DNA of 64,000 nt from Rossellomorea aquimaris TF-12 (GTDB taxonomy: Bacteria; Bacillota; Bacilli; Bacillales; Bacillaceae_B), in NCBI RefSeq assembly GCF_001648555.1, contig NZ_LQXM01000029.1:620001-684000 (forward strand). The letters are read 5' to 3'. The notes beneath the pieces are model-generated. The model saw only the letters and a list, made by a program, of their open reading frames with translations, had not been told where the DNA came from and did not search any database. This document shows, one piece after another, positions 16,950-28,584 of the stretch. The position numbers were made by a program, and so were the translations under genes. Numbering within the stretch: position 1 is the first letter of the stretch; every line of letters begins with the position of its first letter.

Positions 16950-18284
16950 TTATTTTTTCTTAAAACATGCGATATAAAACCCGTCTCCTCCAAAATCCTG
17001 AGGGAAAATTTGTAAAGAGTTTTGATTAATAAAAGGCGTGATGGATTCTGGCAGCCCTTCTAATGGACATGTTTCAAATTCGGGATGATCACTTATAAAG
17101 GCAGAAACAGTTCCTTCATTTTCATTTTGGTCAACCGTACAGGTGCTATAAACCAATAGTCCATCTTTTTTTAACAATGGGGCAACTGCCGAAAGGATTT
17201 CCAATTGAATTTTCTGTAAAGAATTGAGATCTGACTCTCTTTTAGAGTATTTAATATCAGGTTTTCTTCTTAGGACACCTAATCCAGAACAAGGAGCATC
17301 TACTAAAATGCGATCGAAGCTTTCTTTCTCGAAAAGTTCTCCAGCCTTTCTACTATCAAGGGCGTATGTTTGAATATTTGAAAGGTCTAGTCTTTTGGCA
17401 TTTTCATCGATTAATTTGACTTTATGCTTATGTAGATCTAATGCATGAACTTCACCTGTACCACTAAGCTTTTCACCAATGTGAGTCGTTTTCCCACCTG
17501 GAGCTGCACATGCGTCTAATACTTTCATGTCATGGTTTAATTGTAAGGCATATGAGACTAGCATGGAGCTTTCATCCTGTATGGATAATTGTCCGCTTTC
17601 ATATGCTTTTGTTTTGGCTAAATTCCCTCGTAGTGATTGTATTGCTTCTGGTACTATAGGACTCTCTTTCACTTCAGTACCATCTTCAAGCAACGATTGA
17701 ACTAGTTCTTCCCTAGACACTTTTGTACGATTTACTCTAGCCGTTTGTTTAGGAGCAATTAAATTGGTTTCGCACATTTCTCTTGTTTTTTCAAGACCAA
17801 ATTGGTCTACCCACCTTTTTACGAGCCAATAGGGGTGACTCGTTTCAATGGAAACACGTTCTACTGGATCTTGTATACTTTCTAAGGATGGAAGACCCTT
17901 TCTTTGAACGGATCTTAACACTCCATTGACTAATCCGGATATACCTTTATGACCTCTTTTTTTAGCAATTTCAACCGCTTCATAAAAGACCGCCCGGTCA
18001 GGTATTCTATCTAAATATACAAGCTGATAAAGGGATAAACGCAATAAATGACGAACCCAATCATCCAATTTCCCTTTAATAAAAGGAGCTAAATAAAAGT
18101 CTAACGTCAGCTTTCGTTGAATGGTCCCATATGTTAGTTCCGTTAAAAGACCGATATCTTTCTTTGGCAGTTCATTTTTTTCAATCACATGATTTAATAA
18201 TAAATTACTATACGATTGATTTTTCTCTACAGCTTCAATAACTTCCAATGCAGCTTCTCGAACACTTTTATTTCGTTTACTCAT
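16950..18284 (-). CDS. rsmB: 16S rRNA (cytosine-967-C5)-methyltransferase RsmB
   Basis: SAM-dependent rRNA methyltransferase (Sun/Fmu family). The 444-residue protein has an N-terminal NusB-like RNA-binding domain (about residues 1-130) and a Rossmann-fold catalytic domain with [17 protein letters not shown] for SAM, the catalytic cysteine in VDAPCSGLG and a second conserved Cys in YSTCT. The ATG overlaps the last 8 bases of fmt, and its ribosome binding site GGAGAGGAAA lies within fmt, so it is translationally coupled to fmt. Confidence 0.95.
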   Translation of the reverse strand: MSKRNKSVREAALEVIEAVEKNQSYSNLLLNHVIEKNELPKKDIGLLTELTYGTIQRKLTLDFYLAPFIKGKLDDWVRHLLRLSLYQLVYLDRIPDRAVFYEAVEIAKKRGHKGISGLVNGVLRSVQRKGLPSLESIQDPVERVSIETSHPYWLVKRWVDQFGLEKTREMCETNLIAPKQTARVNRTKVSREELVQSLLEDGTEVKESPIVPEAIQSLRGNLAKTKAYESGQLSIQDESSMLVSYALQLNHDMKVLDACAAPGGKTTHIGEKLSGTGEVHALDLHKHKVKLIDENAKRLDLSNIQTYALDSRKAGELFEKESFDRILVDAPCSGLGVLRRKPDIKYSKRESDLNSLQKIQLEILSAVAPLLKKDGLLVYSTCTVDQNENEGTVSAFISDHPEFETCPLEGLPESITPFINQNSLQIFPQDFGGDGFYIACFKKK

Positions 18285-19230
18285 TTTCCTCTCCTAACAC
18301 GTCGCCTACTTCCAGGTGAGAACCCGCTCCACGTAAATAGTCAACAGCACTCATTCTTTTTTTTCCTGAAGGCTGTATATCAGTTATTTTGATACCAACA
18401 GAGTTCCCTGTGGAAACGATAAAACCATCTTCCTCTATCCCGATGATTTCACCTGGAACTGAAGTGGATTTCCCTTCTACCTTTTCTCCCCACCAAACTT
18501 TCATAACCGAGCCATCTAATGTTGTATATGCAACCGGCCAAGGATGCAATCCCCTTATATGGTTGTAAATTTCTTCTCCAGGCTTTGTCCAATTAATAAC
18601 CTCTTGCTCTCGCTTAATATTTCTCGCAAAAGTGGCTTTTGTATCATCTTGCTTTACGGGTTGTGTTTCCCCAGCTAAAAGCTTCGGTAATGTTTCAATG
18701 AGAAGTTTTGCTCCTGCTATACTTAATTTATCATGCAATGTTCCTACATGATCTCGTTCTTCTATGTCTACTTCTACTTGACTAATAATGTCTCCTGCAT
18801 CAAGCTTCTCAACCATATACATAATGGTAATACCCGTCTTAGGTTTTCCTTGCAATATGGAATAATGAATTGGAGCTCCGCCTCTAAGTTCAGGGAGTAA
18901 AGAAGCATGAACATTTATACAACCAAATGTAGGAGCTTCTAATAATTCATTAGGTAAAATTTGACCAAACGCTGCTGTTACAATTAGATCAGGATTTAAT
19001 GAAAGAACTTTATTTAATTCTTCTTCGTTTTTAATCTTCTCTGGCTGATATACTGGAATACCATGCTTTAAAGCTTCTACTTTTACAGGAGGTGGGGTTA
19101 GTACTCTTTTCCTGCCCACGGGGCGATCAGGTTGTGTTACAACCGCAATCACATCATACTTTTCTTCTAATAATGCTTGTAAAACAGGAACAGAAAAGTC
19201 TGGTGTTCCCATAAAGATTACTTTCGTCAT
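18277..19230 (-). CDS. fmt: Methionyl-tRNA formyltransferase
   Basis: Formylates initiator Met-tRNA with 10-formyl-tetrahydrofolate. The 317-residue protein has [17 protein letters not shown] at the start, the catalytic Asn and His in [19 protein letters not shown], the catalytic Asp in LDAGDI, and a C-terminal OB-like tRNA-binding domain. The ATG shares a base with the def stop codon (TAATG), the usual coupling of these two N-terminal Met processing genes. Confidence 0.97.
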   Translation of the reverse strand: MTKVIFMGTPDFSVPVLQALLEEKYDVIAVVTQPDRPVGRKRVLTPPPVKVEALKHGIPVYQPEKIKNEEELNKVLSLNPDLIVTAAFGQILPNELLEAPTFGCINVHASLLPELRGGAPIHYSILQGKPKTGITIMYMVEKLDAGDIISQVEVDIEERDHVGTLHDKLSIAGAKLLIETLPKLLAGETQPVKQDDTKATFARNIKREQEVINWTKPGEEIYNHIRGLHPWPVAYTTLDGSVMKVWWGEKVEGKSTSVPGEIIGIEEDGFIVSTGNSVGIKITDIQPSGKKRMSAVDYLRGAGSHLEVGDVLGEENE

Positions 19231-19712
19231 TAAGCTTCATACCCTTCTAGTTCTTCTTCAGAAATTAACTTATCTACTTTGGATGTAAACAAAATCCCAT
19301 GAAGGTGATCAATTTCATGTTGTATCGCTCTAGCTAGAAAATCATTAGCATGCAATTCAATTGACCTTCCTTTTCGATCATTGGTTCGAACCTTTATCGA
19401 ATACGGGCGTGTAACCTCCCCATATAAGCCCGGAAAACTTAAGCATCCTTCCAGATCTTTTTGAGATCCTTCAAACGACAAAATTTCGGGATTAATCAGT
19501 TCAATTGTACCTGTTTCATCGCCAATATCGACAATGGCGACCTGTAGATCCACACCCACTTGAGGTGCAGCAAGTCCTACTCCATCTGCTTCAATCATCG
19601 TGTCATACATATTTTCTAATAATTTTTTTAATTTTTTATCATATGCCGAGACCTTTTCACATTCTTTTTCTAAGATTGGATTAGGGTGCATTACAATAGG
19701 AAGAATCGCCAT
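19230..19712 (-). CDS. def: Peptide deformylase
   Basis: Fe2+ metalloprotease that removes the formyl group from nascent proteins. The 160-residue protein carries all three motifs: GVGLAAPQ at 44-51, EGCLS at 88-92 (metal-binding Cys) and HEIDH at 132-136. I start at ATG 19712 ([12 protein letters not shown]), preceded by GGAGGAG; the frame is open for 8 basic codons upstream without a ribosome binding site. It lies between priA and fmt, coupled to fmt. Confidence 0.96.
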   Translation of the reverse strand: MAILPIVMHPNPILEKECEKVSAYDKKLKKLLENMYDTMIEADGVGLAAPQVGVDLQVAIVDIGDETGTIELINPEILSFEGSQKDLEGCLSFPGLYGEVTRPYSIKVRTNDRKGRSIELHANDFLARAIQHEIDHLHGILFTSKVDKLISEEELEGYEA

Positions 19713-19743
19713 TTTTCTCCTCCGTCTTTCATTCATAATATAG

Positions 19744-22167
19744 TTACATCATCATATAAGGGTTTACATCAATTGAAATTGTTAACCCTTTAGAAGCGTA
19801 TTGCTGCTGGTATTGATCCAATAAGGTTTTTAAAGTTGCCGTTAAATTTGGTTCCCGCTTGTATTTTATCAAACATTGATACCGATATCTATTCTTTATC
19901 CGAGGAATAGGGGAAGCAACCGGACCAAGTATGATGGTGGCTTCAGACATTCTTGAGCGAATGAAAGACGACATTTTTTCAGCTATGTCCACTACCTTCA
20001 TGAGATCTTCATGGCTAAGTGTAACCAAAGTAATGAAGTAAAAAGGTGGATAAGAACCCATTTTTCTCATCACCATTTCCTGTTGATAAAATCGGTTATA
20101 ATCATGTAATGATGCGAGTTCGATGGAGTAATGTTCAGGAGTGTAGGTTTGTACCACAACTTCTCCAGGCAGTTGGTGTCTACCAGCTCTCCCACTCACT
20201 TGGGTTAATAGCTGAAAGGTTTTCTCAGCCGCCCTAAAGTCAGGTAAATGCAACATTGTATCTGCGCTTAACACACCTACCAAAGTGATATTCGGAAAGT
20301 CCAACCCTTTTGCAATCATCTGTGTACCAAGAAGTATATCTGCCTTCCCTTCTCCAAAAGCCGTTAAGAGCTTCTCATGGGAGCCTTTACGGGTTGTTGT
20401 ATCTACGTCCATACGAATAACTCTAGCACTAGGCAAAAGTTTATTGATTTCTTCTTCCACCTTCTGTGTTCCCGTTCCAAAATAACGGATGTGCTCGCTT
20501 AAACATTCAGGGCATGTATTTGGAACACCCTCTTCATAACCACAATAGTGACATTTCATGCCATCAGAAAATCGGTGATAAGTTAGGGATATATCACAAT
20601 TGGGACATTGAAGAACAAAGCCACAATCTCTACACATAATAAATGAAGAATGTCCTCTTCTATTTAAGAATAGTACCGTCTGTTCCCCTTTTTCTATTCG
20701 TTCCTGTAACTTTTCAAAAAGCTCTTTGGAAAACATTGAACGATTACCTTTTCGTAATTCTTCTCTCATGTCGACAATTGACACAGATGGAAGATCTCCA
20801 TTATTCATTCGCTTATCCAACGTCAGAAGTTCATACACTCCCTTTGCTGCTCTTGCAAAGGATTCTAAAGAAGGGGTAGCACTACCCAAGATGATTGGAC
20901 ACTGGTGATATTGCCCACGGTAAATAGCCACATCCCTTGCATGGTATCTTGGATTTTCCTCCTGTTTGTAGCTCGTCTCATGTTCTTCATCAATTATGAT
21001 AATACCAAGGTTTTCAAATGGAGCATAAACGGCTGAACGAGCACCAACGACGACTTTGACTTCTTTTCGTTGAATCTTTCTCCATTCATCATATTTCTCA
21101 CCAACGGATAATCCACTATGTAGAACGGCTACGTCATTTCCAAACCTACCTTTAAAACGGTGAACCATTTGAGGGGTTAAAGAAATTTCAGGAACCAATA
21201 CAATGGCTTCTTTCCCTTCTTTTAATACACGTTGAATAGATTGTAAGTATATTTCTGTCTTTCCACTCCCCGTTACACCGTAAAGGAGGAAGGTTTTATG
21301 TTCTTTCTCATCAATCGTCTTCAAAACTGGCGTAATGGCTTCTGATTGTTGAGGTGTTAAGGTGAGTGGTGACGTTTTCTGAAACGTTCTGTTTAGGAAA
21401 GGGTCTCGATACATTTCCTCATTCTTCTCAAGGAACAAACCTTTTTTAACCAGTGATTTAATGGTGGAAGAAGTAGCACCAGTAGCTTCAATGAGTTCAG
21501 TTACTGCCATTCCTTTCTCATCTTCAGTTGATTGACTCATATATTGTAATAGCTCTTTTTGCTTAGAAGCTTGTGGAGGAAGATCTTCAATCATTTGGTG
21601 TAATTGGCTTCCAGAAAAGTTCAAATATACTTTACGTACAGTTTTCTTTTTCCCTTTTGCTTTAACCTTATATAAAACCTCTACAGTACCATTTTTAACT
21701 TCTTTATGAATAAGAGGAAGGAAGCCGCTCTCTTCTATTACCTTCCAAGATACTTCTCTACTTTTATGAAAAAAACGTTGAAGAGATAAAGGAAGCTCCT
21801 CAGGTTTCTTCTGATTTTCTAAGGAAAAGAACTTTTCATATTTAGCTTTCATGGCTGCTGGAAGCATGGATTGAAAAGCAGAGATTTTAAAGCAAAGAGT
21901 TTTTTCTGTTAACCAATCCCCTAAAGCCAGAAGTTCTCCATTCAGCACAGGTACCAAATCCATTGGTTCTACAATTGGTTTCAGCTTTGAAACTTCGCCT
22001 TTTGCTTTCAATTCAGTCACAAACCCTTGTACTTTTCTTGGTCCAAATGGTACAACCACTCTCATTCCTGGAACGATATTTCCTTTCCATTCATTTGGAA
22101 TTGTATAATCAAACGTCCGATCGGTTTGCATAGAAGGAACATCTACTATGACACTAGCTACGTTCAT
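19744..22167 (-). CDS. priA: Primosomal protein N' (replication restart helicase PriA)
   Basis: Restarts stalled forks by reloading the replicative helicase. The 807-residue protein has an N-terminal 3'-DNA-end-binding domain, Walker A GVTGSGKT at 297-304, a DEEH box, and a cysteine-rich zinc region starting CRDCGFVLQCPNCD and continuing CHYCGY and CPEC. Length is close to B. subtilis PriA. The ATG overlaps the last 14 bases of coaBC, so the gene belongs to the coaBC-priA-def-fmt-rsmB run. Confidence 0.96.
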   Translation of the reverse strand: MNVASVIVDVPSMQTDRTFDYTIPNEWKGNIVPGMRVVVPFGPRKVQGFVTELKAKGEVSKLKPIVEPMDLVPVLNGELLALGDWLTEKTLCFKISAFQSMLPAAMKAKYEKFFSLENQKKPEELPLSLQRFFHKSREVSWKVIEESGFLPLIHKEVKNGTVEVLYKVKAKGKKKTVRKVYLNFSGSQLHQMIEDLPPQASKQKELLQYMSQSTEDEKGMAVTELIEATGATSSTIKSLVKKGLFLEKNEEMYRDPFLNRTFQKTSPLTLTPQQSEAITPVLKTIDEKEHKTFLLYGVTGSGKTEIYLQSIQRVLKEGKEAIVLVPEISLTPQMVHRFKGRFGNDVAVLHSGLSVGEKYDEWRKIQRKEVKVVVGARSAVYAPFENLGIIIIDEEHETSYKQEENPRYHARDVAIYRGQYHQCPIILGSATPSLESFARAAKGVYELLTLDKRMNNGDLPSVSIVDMREELRKGNRSMFSKELFEKLQERIEKGEQTVLFLNRRGHSSFIMCRDCGFVLQCPNCDISLTYHRFSDGMKCHYCGYEEGVPNTCPECLSEHIRYFGTGTQKVEEEINKLLPSARVIRMDVDTTTRKGSHEKLLTAFGEGKADILLGTQMIAKGLDFPNITLVGVLSADTMLHLPDFRAAEKTFQLLTQVSGRAGRHQLPGEVVVQTYTPEHYSIELASLHDYNRFYQQEMVMRKMGSYPPFYFITLVTLSHEDLMKVVDIAEKMSSFIRSRMSEATIILGPVASPIPRIKNRYRYQCLIKYKREPNLTATLKTLLDQYQQQYASKGLTISIDVNPYMMM

Positions 22168-23380
22168 CTTGATTAGCTCTCTTCATTTGGTTAATAGCTT
22201 CCTTGAAAATCTCTTTTGAAACCTCTACTTTAGGAAGTACGGGTAAGTTAATGGAACCATCCTTCGTCACAATTAGAACTCGGTTGGTATCAGTACCAAA
22301 ACCAGATCCCTCTTCTTTTACATTATTTGAAACAATCATGTCTGCTCTCTTTTTTTCAAGCTTGGCTTTTGCATATTCCTCAACATTTGTTGTTTCAGCC
22401 GCGAAACCAATGAGATATTGATGTTCTTTCAGTTCACCAAGGCTCATAAGAATATCCTTTGTTCGCTCAAATTCAATAACAAGGTTGCCATCTTTTTTCT
22501 TTAATTTATTTTCAAATACTTCAATCGGTCGATAATCTGCCACTGCTGCACTTTTTACTACGATGTCAGCTTCCTTGAACACGGAATGAACTTGTTGGTA
22601 CATTTCCTCTGCACTATTCACTGATATAAATTCGACTCCAGTTGGTATAGTTTCATGGGATGGACCGGATATTAACGTGACGTGTGCTCCCAATTCTGAT
22701 GCTGCTTCTGCAAGAGCAAACCCCATTTTCCCCGTAGATCGATTAGAGAAAAAACGAACAGGGTCTACCATTTCGCGTGTGGGTCCTGCAGTAATAACAA
22801 CTTTCTTTCCTTTTAAAAGAGTTTCAATATTTGTCTTCTTGCTAAAGTGAAGGTCAAGGAGCTGGATGATTCTTTCGGGTTCTTCCAATCGCCCTTTCCC
22901 AACATAACCACACGCTAAATAACCTTCACTTGGTTCAACAAAGCGATAGCCAAAATCAAAAAGAGTGTTGATATTCTTTTTCACAGCTGGATGGTCATAC
23001 ATATGTACATTCATGGCTGGAGCAATCCAAACAGTAGCTGTTGACGCCATGATAGTTGTGGAAATCATATCATCGGCGATTCCATTTGCCAGCTTTCCAA
23101 TCATATTAGCCGTAGCCGGTGCAACTAGAACTAAATCCGCCCAGTCAGCTAAATCAATATGAGCAATTTTTGAAGAATCTTTTTCATCAAATGTATCCCA
23201 ATACACATCTTGTCGAGATAACGCTTGAAATGTAAGTGGAGTGACAAATTTTTGAGCTGATTCAGTCATCATAACCTTTACTTCAGCTCCACTTTGAACG
23301 AGCTTGCTTGTTAATGCAGCTGCTTTATAAACAGCTATTCCTCCTGAAACGCATAAAAGAATTTTCTTCCCTCTAACCAT
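22154..23380 (-). CDS. coaBC: Bifunctional phosphopantothenoylcysteine decarboxylase/synthase CoaBC
   Basis: Two consecutive steps of coenzyme A synthesis. The N-terminal FMN-dependent CoaC half (about residues 1-180) has GGIAVYKAAALTSKLV, the catalytic His in HIDLADWAD, PAMNVHMY and the Cys of ACGYVGKGR; the C-terminal CTP-dependent CoaB half has GKKVVITAGPTREMVDPVRF and the conserved KKDGN and GFAAET segments. I use ATG 23380 (MVRGKKILLCVSGG), 7 bases after GGGGGA, giving 408 residues; an ATG at 23395 has no ribosome binding site. Confidence 0.95.
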   Translation of the reverse strand: MVRGKKILLCVSGGIAVYKAAALTSKLVQSGAEVKVMMTESAQKFVTPLTFQALSRQDVYWDTFDEKDSSKIAHIDLADWADLVLVAPATANMIGKLANGIADDMISTTIMASTATVWIAPAMNVHMYDHPAVKKNINTLFDFGYRFVEPSEGYLACGYVGKGRLEEPERIIQLLDLHFSKKTNIETLLKGKKVVITAGPTREMVDPVRFFSNRSTGKMGFALAEAASELGAHVTLISGPSHETIPTGVEFISVNSAEEMYQQVHSVFKEADIVVKSAAVADYRPIEVFENKLKKKDGNLVIEFERTKDILMSLGELKEHQYLIGFAAETTNVEEYAKAKLEKKRADMIVSNNVKEEGSGFGTDTNRVLIVTKDGSINLPVLPKVEVSKEIFKEAINQMKRANQDERS

Positions 23381-23440
23381 TCTTGTTTCCCCCATTACTC
23401 ATTCTCATTCATCTTCCTTTATTATGAAGGATTTTCAATT

Positions 23441-23495
23441 AAAAAGAAAATAGGGTTGTCTCGAAAAGATAAAATCATCTTTCTGAGTCAACCCT
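23441..23495 (-). terminator. rpoZ terminator
   Basis: AGGGTTG and CAACCCT (23452-23495) enclose an inner AAGAT/ATCTT stem, followed by ATTTTCTTTTT on the minus strand. It closes the remA-gmk-rpoZ transcript ahead of coaBC. Confidence 0.85.
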
Positions 23496-23524
23496 GATTT
23501 TTGAACTAATGATTTCACTTGCGT

Positions 23525-23746
23525 TTATTCATCAGAATAAACAGCTTTTGCATCTCTTTCTTTCATTGATAATTGACCAGCATGAATTTCTTCAAGAGCC
23601 TTTCCTACGAACTTATGAGACGTGTACTTATTCAAACGGTAATCTCCAGTGTCTTGTAGGTTTCTAGCACGCTTGGCTGCAATACTTACTAAAGAATATT
23701 TAGAGTCAATCTTTTTCATTAAGGAATCAATGGATGGGTTTAACAT
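23525..23746 (-). CDS. rpoZ: RNA polymerase omega subunit
   Basis: Small subunit that stabilises RNA polymerase around beta'. The 73-residue protein starts [20 protein letters not shown] and has the AAKRARNLQ block that defines the family. The ATG directly abuts the gmk stop codon, giving translational coupling as in B. subtilis. Confidence 0.95.
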   Translation of the reverse strand: MLNPSIDSLMKKIDSKYSLVSIAAKRARNLQDTGDYRLNKYTSHKFVGKALEEIHAGQLSMKERDAKAVYSDE

Positions 23747-24361
<615 letters not shown>

Positions 24362-24634
24362 TTATTTACCCTGCCCTTCTTCAACTATATCCTCTTTATC
24401 CGTTAAACGATGAGCAACGGTTTCAGGTTGTACAGCAGAAAGAATCACATGATCGCTATCGGTAATGATGACCGCTCTTGTTCTTCTTCCATATGTAGCA
24501 TCAACTAGTGTTCCTCGATCTCTTGCATCTTGAATCAAGCGTTTGATGGGTGCTGATTCAGGACTAACAATTGAAATAATTCGATTTGCAGAAACAATAT
24601 TACCAAATCCAATATTGATGAGCTTAATAGACAT
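24362..24634 (-). CDS. remA: Biofilm matrix regulator RemA (YlzA)
   Basis: DNA-binding regulator needed for matrix gene expression in B. subtilis, forming ring-like oligomers. The 90-residue protein, [20 protein letters not shown] and onward, with the conserved [13 protein letters not shown] and [11 protein letters not shown] segments, is highly conserved across the Bacillota. I start at ATG 24634, 6 bases after AGGAGGAG; the frame is open 6 codons upstream but without a ribosome binding site. It is always found ahead of gmk. Confidence 0.93.
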   Translation of the reverse strand: MSIKLINIGFGNIVSANRIISIVSPESAPIKRLIQDARDRGTLVDATYGRRTRAVIITDSDHVILSAVQPETVAHRLTDKEDIVEEGQGK

Positions 24635-24653
24635 AACGCTCCTCCTAATCAAT

Positions 24654-24688
24654 AGTTTAGTTTCGCCGGAAATGCATGAAACTAAACT
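24654..24688 (-). other. Perfect 11-bp inverted repeat between yicC and remA
   Basis: AGTTTAGTTTC (24654-24664) and GAAACTAAACT (24678-24688) form an exact stem with a 13-base loop. It begins two bases after the yicC stop codon and ends 19 bases before the remA start codon, next to the remA ribosome binding site. No U tract follows, so it looks like an mRNA stability or processing element rather than a terminator. Confidence 0.7.
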
Positions 24689-24690
24689 TC

Positions 24691-25566
24691 TTATTCTACA
24701 TTTTGCACTTGTTCTCTAAGTTTTTCTAACGTTGACTTTAATTCCACTACAATCGTCGCAATGATGGAATCATTTGCTTTTGAACCAATGGTATTCACTT
24801 CTCGATTCATTTCTTGAATCATAAAATCTAGCTTTCTACCCATTGGATCTTCAATGGATAATGTAGAATAAAAATAGTGAATATGACTCTCTAACCGAGT
24901 TAGTTCTTCTGTAATATCTGATTTATCAGCAAAAATTGCAACCTCCGTCAGAAGTCGTGTCTCATCAAATGAAGCATCTTGAAACTCAATAATCTTTTTT
25001 TTCAATTTTTCTCGATATTGATTAACAACTTCAGGAGCATGCAAAGTCAATTCAGTTATTTTTTTTTCAAAATGATGGAGATGGGTGAAAAAGTCCTTTT
25101 TAAGGAGCTCTCCTTCTTTCATCCGCATTTGCCTCAGGTCGAAAGCAGCCTGTTCAACTGCCTTTAATACTATGAAATCAAGCTCTTTATTTTCTTCTTC
25201 TGTCTCTTCCACCGTTACAAACTCTTCTTTATTCAGTAAATCCGACAATGTAATATCATCTTGTAAAGAGTAGGTTTCTTTCACTTTATTTACTAACTGA
25301 TAATAATCTTGAATGAGCTTCCAGTCAATATGAAGATTTCTATGTACTAAGCCTTCACCAGTTATTGAGATAAATATATCCACTTTACCACGCTTTACAA
25401 ATTCAGAAACCTGTTTTTTTATTTTATCCTCAAGTTTCATTAACTGTCTAGGCATTCTTATGTAACATTCACTAAACCTGTGGTTAACAGATTTCATTTC
25501 GACCGTTATTGTATGTTGTTCAGATTCCACTTTACTTCTTCCAAAGCCTGTCATACTGACAACCAT
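24691..25566 (-). CDS. yicC: YicC/YloC-family endoribonuclease
   Basis: The YicC family has been reported as an endoribonuclease that helps degrade small RNAs in E. coli; the Bacillus member (YloC) is less well studied. The 291-residue protein has the family N-terminus [14 protein letters not shown], the core [20 protein letters not shown] and the signature C-terminal block [25 protein letters not shown] start at ATG 25566, ten bases after AGGA; an upstream GTG has no better support. It is followed by remA-gmk-rpoZ. Confidence 0.93.
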   Translation of the reverse strand: MVVSMTGFGRSKVESEQHTITVEMKSVNHRFSECYIRMPRQLMKLEDKIKKQVSEFVKRGKVDIFISITGEGLVHRNLHIDWKLIQDYYQLVNKVKETYSLQDDITLSDLLNKEEFVTVEETEEENKELDFIVLKAVEQAAFDLRQMRMKEGELLKKDFFTHLHHFEKKITELTLHAPEVVNQYREKLKKKIIEFQDASFDETRLLTEVAIFADKSDITEELTRLESHIHYFYSTLSIEDPMGRKLDFMIQEMNREVNTIGSKANDSIIATIVVELKSTLEKLREQVQNVE

Positions 25567-25644
25567 TACGATCACATCCTATCTCTATATATGATGGTTT
25601 TCGTATGTTAATCAACTGTTTCATTTTGAAACTTTTCTTTATAT

Positions 25645-25679
25645 AAAAAAGGCAATAGAGAACTTCACTCTATTACCTT
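25645..25679 (-). terminator. yloB terminator
   Basis: AAGGCAATAGAG (25649-25660) pairs with CTCTATTACCTT (25668-25679) with one C/A mismatch; TTTTTTATAT follows on the minus strand, after the P-type ATPase gene. Confidence 0.85.
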
Positions 25680-25699
25680 ATGGATTATACCACATTTAT

Positions 25700-28378
25700 C
25701 TATTTTTTTCTTGCAAAAAATGACCCTGCCAATAAAAACGTTGGAATCGAACTTAATCCAATAATGATCAACCAATCTTTAAATGCAATAGAGACTGTAT
25801 GGAAGATAGGTTGTAGTGAAGGAATATAGATAACTAATAGCATCAGGACTAAAGATGATAATACTGCCCACACCAAATACATATTACCAAAAGGATTTCT
25901 AGCCAATATGGAGATTTCACTTCGACAGTCAAATACATGGATTAATTGGGCCATAACAAGTGTAGCAAAAGCAACAGTTTGAGCATACGCTAAGTGATCC
26001 GGATGTGTTTTATAGGCCAGTAAAAATGCTAATAAAGTCACTCCGCCAATTAGAAATCCTCTAGATACCACTTTCCATCCTAAGCCTCTAGCAAAGACCC
26101 CTTCTTTCGGGTGCCTAGGTTTTCTCTTCATCACATCACCCTCAGGCTTATCAAGTCCGAGTGCCATAGCTGGTAGACCGTCTGTCACAAGGTTTACCCA
26201 AAGAATTTGAATGGGTACCAACGGGAGGGGTAGAGCTAATATCATGGCAAATAACATAACAAGAATTTCTCCAACATTTGATGCCAATAGATACCTAATA
26301 AATTTTCGAATATTTTCATAGATGTTTCTTCCTTCATGAATGGCTGATTTAATTGTCGCAAAATTATCATCTAGTAGTACTAAGGAGGATGACTCTTTTG
26401 CAACGTCTGTCCCGGTAATGCCCATGGCTACACCGATATCAGCTGATTTTATTGCAGGAGCATCATTTACTCCATCACCAGTCATAGCTACGACATGCCC
26501 TTTATTTTGTAATGCTTTTACAATTTTTAATTTATGCTCAGGTGATACACGGGCAAATACCGACACCTCTTCTACTACCTCTTCCAGTTCATGAACATCC
26601 ATGAGGTTTAATTGTTTTCCATCTAATACCCGATCTTTACTTTTTAATATACCTAGTTGTTTTCCAATTGCTTGCGCAGTTAACATATGATCTCCTGTTA
26701 TCATGACCGTCTTGATTCCTGCCGCTCTACATTCTTTCACAGCTTGTTTCACTTCTGGTCTAGGTGGATCAATCATTCCCTGCAGACCAATAAAGGTTAC
26801 CCCTTCTTCGACGTCTTTTTCAGTAAGTGATTCATACGCTCTCTTATTGATTGGTTTATAGGCTATAGCTATATTACGCAATGCGTTGGACGACATTAAT
26901 CTTATTGCATCTTCTATTCCATTAAATAATTCTCTGTTCTTATATTGTAATTTCCCATCCCAAAGAATGGATTCACTTTTTTCAATCAATACGTCTGGAG
27001 CACCTTTTGTAATGGAAAAATATTTTCCATTTTGGTCCCGAACAATCACACTCATCATTTTTCTTGTAGAATCAAAAGGGAATTCCTTAACAACGTTAAA
27101 TTTTTCAAGTAAGGTTGTACGATTTAATCCTGCTTTTAAGGCAGCAACAAGGAGAGCTCCTTCGGTAGGGTCCCCATCCACTACAAAACGATTCTCACGA
27201 TTGACCAGATCAGCATGGTTACAAAGCATTCCAAAAGTTAATAATTGCTTTAAAGCATTTTCATTATTCGGAGACACTCTATTTTCACCATTATAGAACT
27301 GGCCCTCAGGTTCATAACCTGTACCCGTAACGGTCCAAGTTCTGCCACCACTCCATAAATGGGTAACGGTCATTTTATTTTGTGTTAATGTACCGGTTTT
27401 GTCTGAACAAATAACAGATGCACATCCTAAGGTTTCTACTGCTGGCAGCTTTCTTACAATCGCTTTCTTCTTGATCATCCGTTGGACCCCAAGAGAAAGG
27501 GCGACGGTTACAATAGCAGGAAGACCTTCAGGGATAGCAGCTACAGCAAGCGATACACCTGCCAGGAACATTGTATACATATCATGTCCTTGAACGACGC
27601 CAATCCCTACTACCAAAGCCGTTAAAACTAGCGCTACTGTGATAAGGATCTTCCCCAGTTCTTCAAGTCTCCGTTGAAGAGGTGTAGTCATTACTTCTGC
27701 CTTTTGAATCATATCGGCAATTTGACCCATTGCCGTTTTCATACCAATGGAAGTTACCACACCAACTCCTGTACCCCTGGTTACCATTGTTCCCATGAAT
27801 GCCATATTTTCTAAATCACCAAGGCTCATATTCTCCCCATATAAAACATCCGTTCTCTTTGCAACCGGGACTGACTCTCCTGTCAATGCTGATTCTTCAA
27901 TTTCTAAGTTATTTGCTTCAATGAGTCTTATATCAGCACCAATACGATCCCCGCTTCCGAATCGAGTAATGTCTCCAATAATAACCTCTTTTGTAGCGAT
28001 TTTCACCCAAGCTCCGTCCCTCAATACAGATACTTGAGGAGCGGAAAGTTCTTTTAGTGCCTGTAAGGATTTTTCTGCTTTTCTTTCTTGAAAAAAACCC
28101 AAGAAGCCATTAATGAACACAATTGCAATGATGGCAATGGCATCTATATATTCTCCTAGCAATCCTGAAATGAGTGTGGCTGCCAATAACACAAGTACCA
28201 TAAAGTCTTTAAATTGACTGAAAAATAATAATAAAGCTGATTGCTTCTCAGCTTCTTCTAATTGGTTATAACCAACTTCTTTCCTTCTTTTTCCTACATC
28301 ATCTGATGATAGTCCTTGTTGGTAATTCGTATTCAACGACTGTTCGATGTCCTCCTGTCTCATCTCATGAAATTTCAT
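25700..28378 (-). CDS. yloB: Calcium-transporting P-type ATPase (YloB family)
   Basis: SERCA-like P2A pump; B. subtilis YloB exports Ca2+ and is linked to spore properties. In this 892-residue protein: an N-terminal cation ATPase domain, membrane helices at about 46-95, the actuator motif TGES at 166-169, the ion-binding PEGLP at 283-287, the phosphorylated Asp326 in SDKTGTLTQNK, the hinge TGDGVNDAPA, and a C-terminal block of six helices. The start ATG is 19 bases past a GGAGGAG site; that spacing is long. It is divergent from rqcH across a 206-base region without a confident promoter. Confidence 0.93.
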   Translation of the reverse strand: MKFHEMRQEDIEQSLNTNYQQGLSSDDVGKRRKEVGYNQLEEAEKQSALLLFFSQFKDFMVLVLLAATLISGLLGEYIDAIAIIAIVFINGFLGFFQERKAEKSLQALKELSAPQVSVLRDGAWVKIATKEVIIGDITRFGSGDRIGADIRLIEANNLEIEESALTGESVPVAKRTDVLYGENMSLGDLENMAFMGTMVTRGTGVGVVTSIGMKTAMGQIADMIQKAEVMTTPLQRRLEELGKILITVALVLTALVVGIGVVQGHDMYTMFLAGVSLAVAAIPEGLPAIVTVALSLGVQRMIKKKAIVRKLPAVETLGCASVICSDKTGTLTQNKMTVTHLWSGGRTWTVTGTGYEPEGQFYNGENRVSPNNENALKQLLTFGMLCNHADLVNRENRFVVDGDPTEGALLVAALKAGLNRTTLLEKFNVVKEFPFDSTRKMMSVIVRDQNGKYFSITKGAPDVLIEKSESILWDGKLQYKNRELFNGIEDAIRLMSSNALRNIAIAYKPINKRAYESLTEKDVEEGVTFIGLQGMIDPPRPEVKQAVKECRAAGIKTVMITGDHMLTAQAIGKQLGILKSKDRVLDGKQLNLMDVHELEEVVEEVSVFARVSPEHKLKIVKALQNKGHVVAMTGDGVNDAPAIKSADIGVAMGITGTDVAKESSSLVLLDDNFATIKSAIHEGRNIYENIRKFIRYLLASNVGEILVMLFAMILALPLPLVPIQILWVNLVTDGLPAMALGLDKPEGDVMKRKPRHPKEGVFARGLGWKVVSRGFLIGGVTLLAFLLAYKTHPDHLAYAQTVAFATLVMAQLIHVFDCRSEISILARNPFGNMYLVWAVLSSLVLMLLVIYIPSLQPIFHTVSIAFKDWLIIIGLSSIPTFLLAGSFFARKK

Positions 28379-28584
28379 GCAACCACTTCACTCTCCTCCT
28401 ACGATACGAAAAGTTGTCCCTCTCATAGCATTCTTATTCAGACTCGTCCTAAAAAATGATATGATTTAAGTATGTTTTGTTTTTAAGATTGTGGAAGACT
28501 ATTGATTAATCTTAAAAAATTCTTAATTAAAATCGATGAAAGCTCAATATTAATTGAAATTGTATAAAGTAGAGGATGTTTTAT

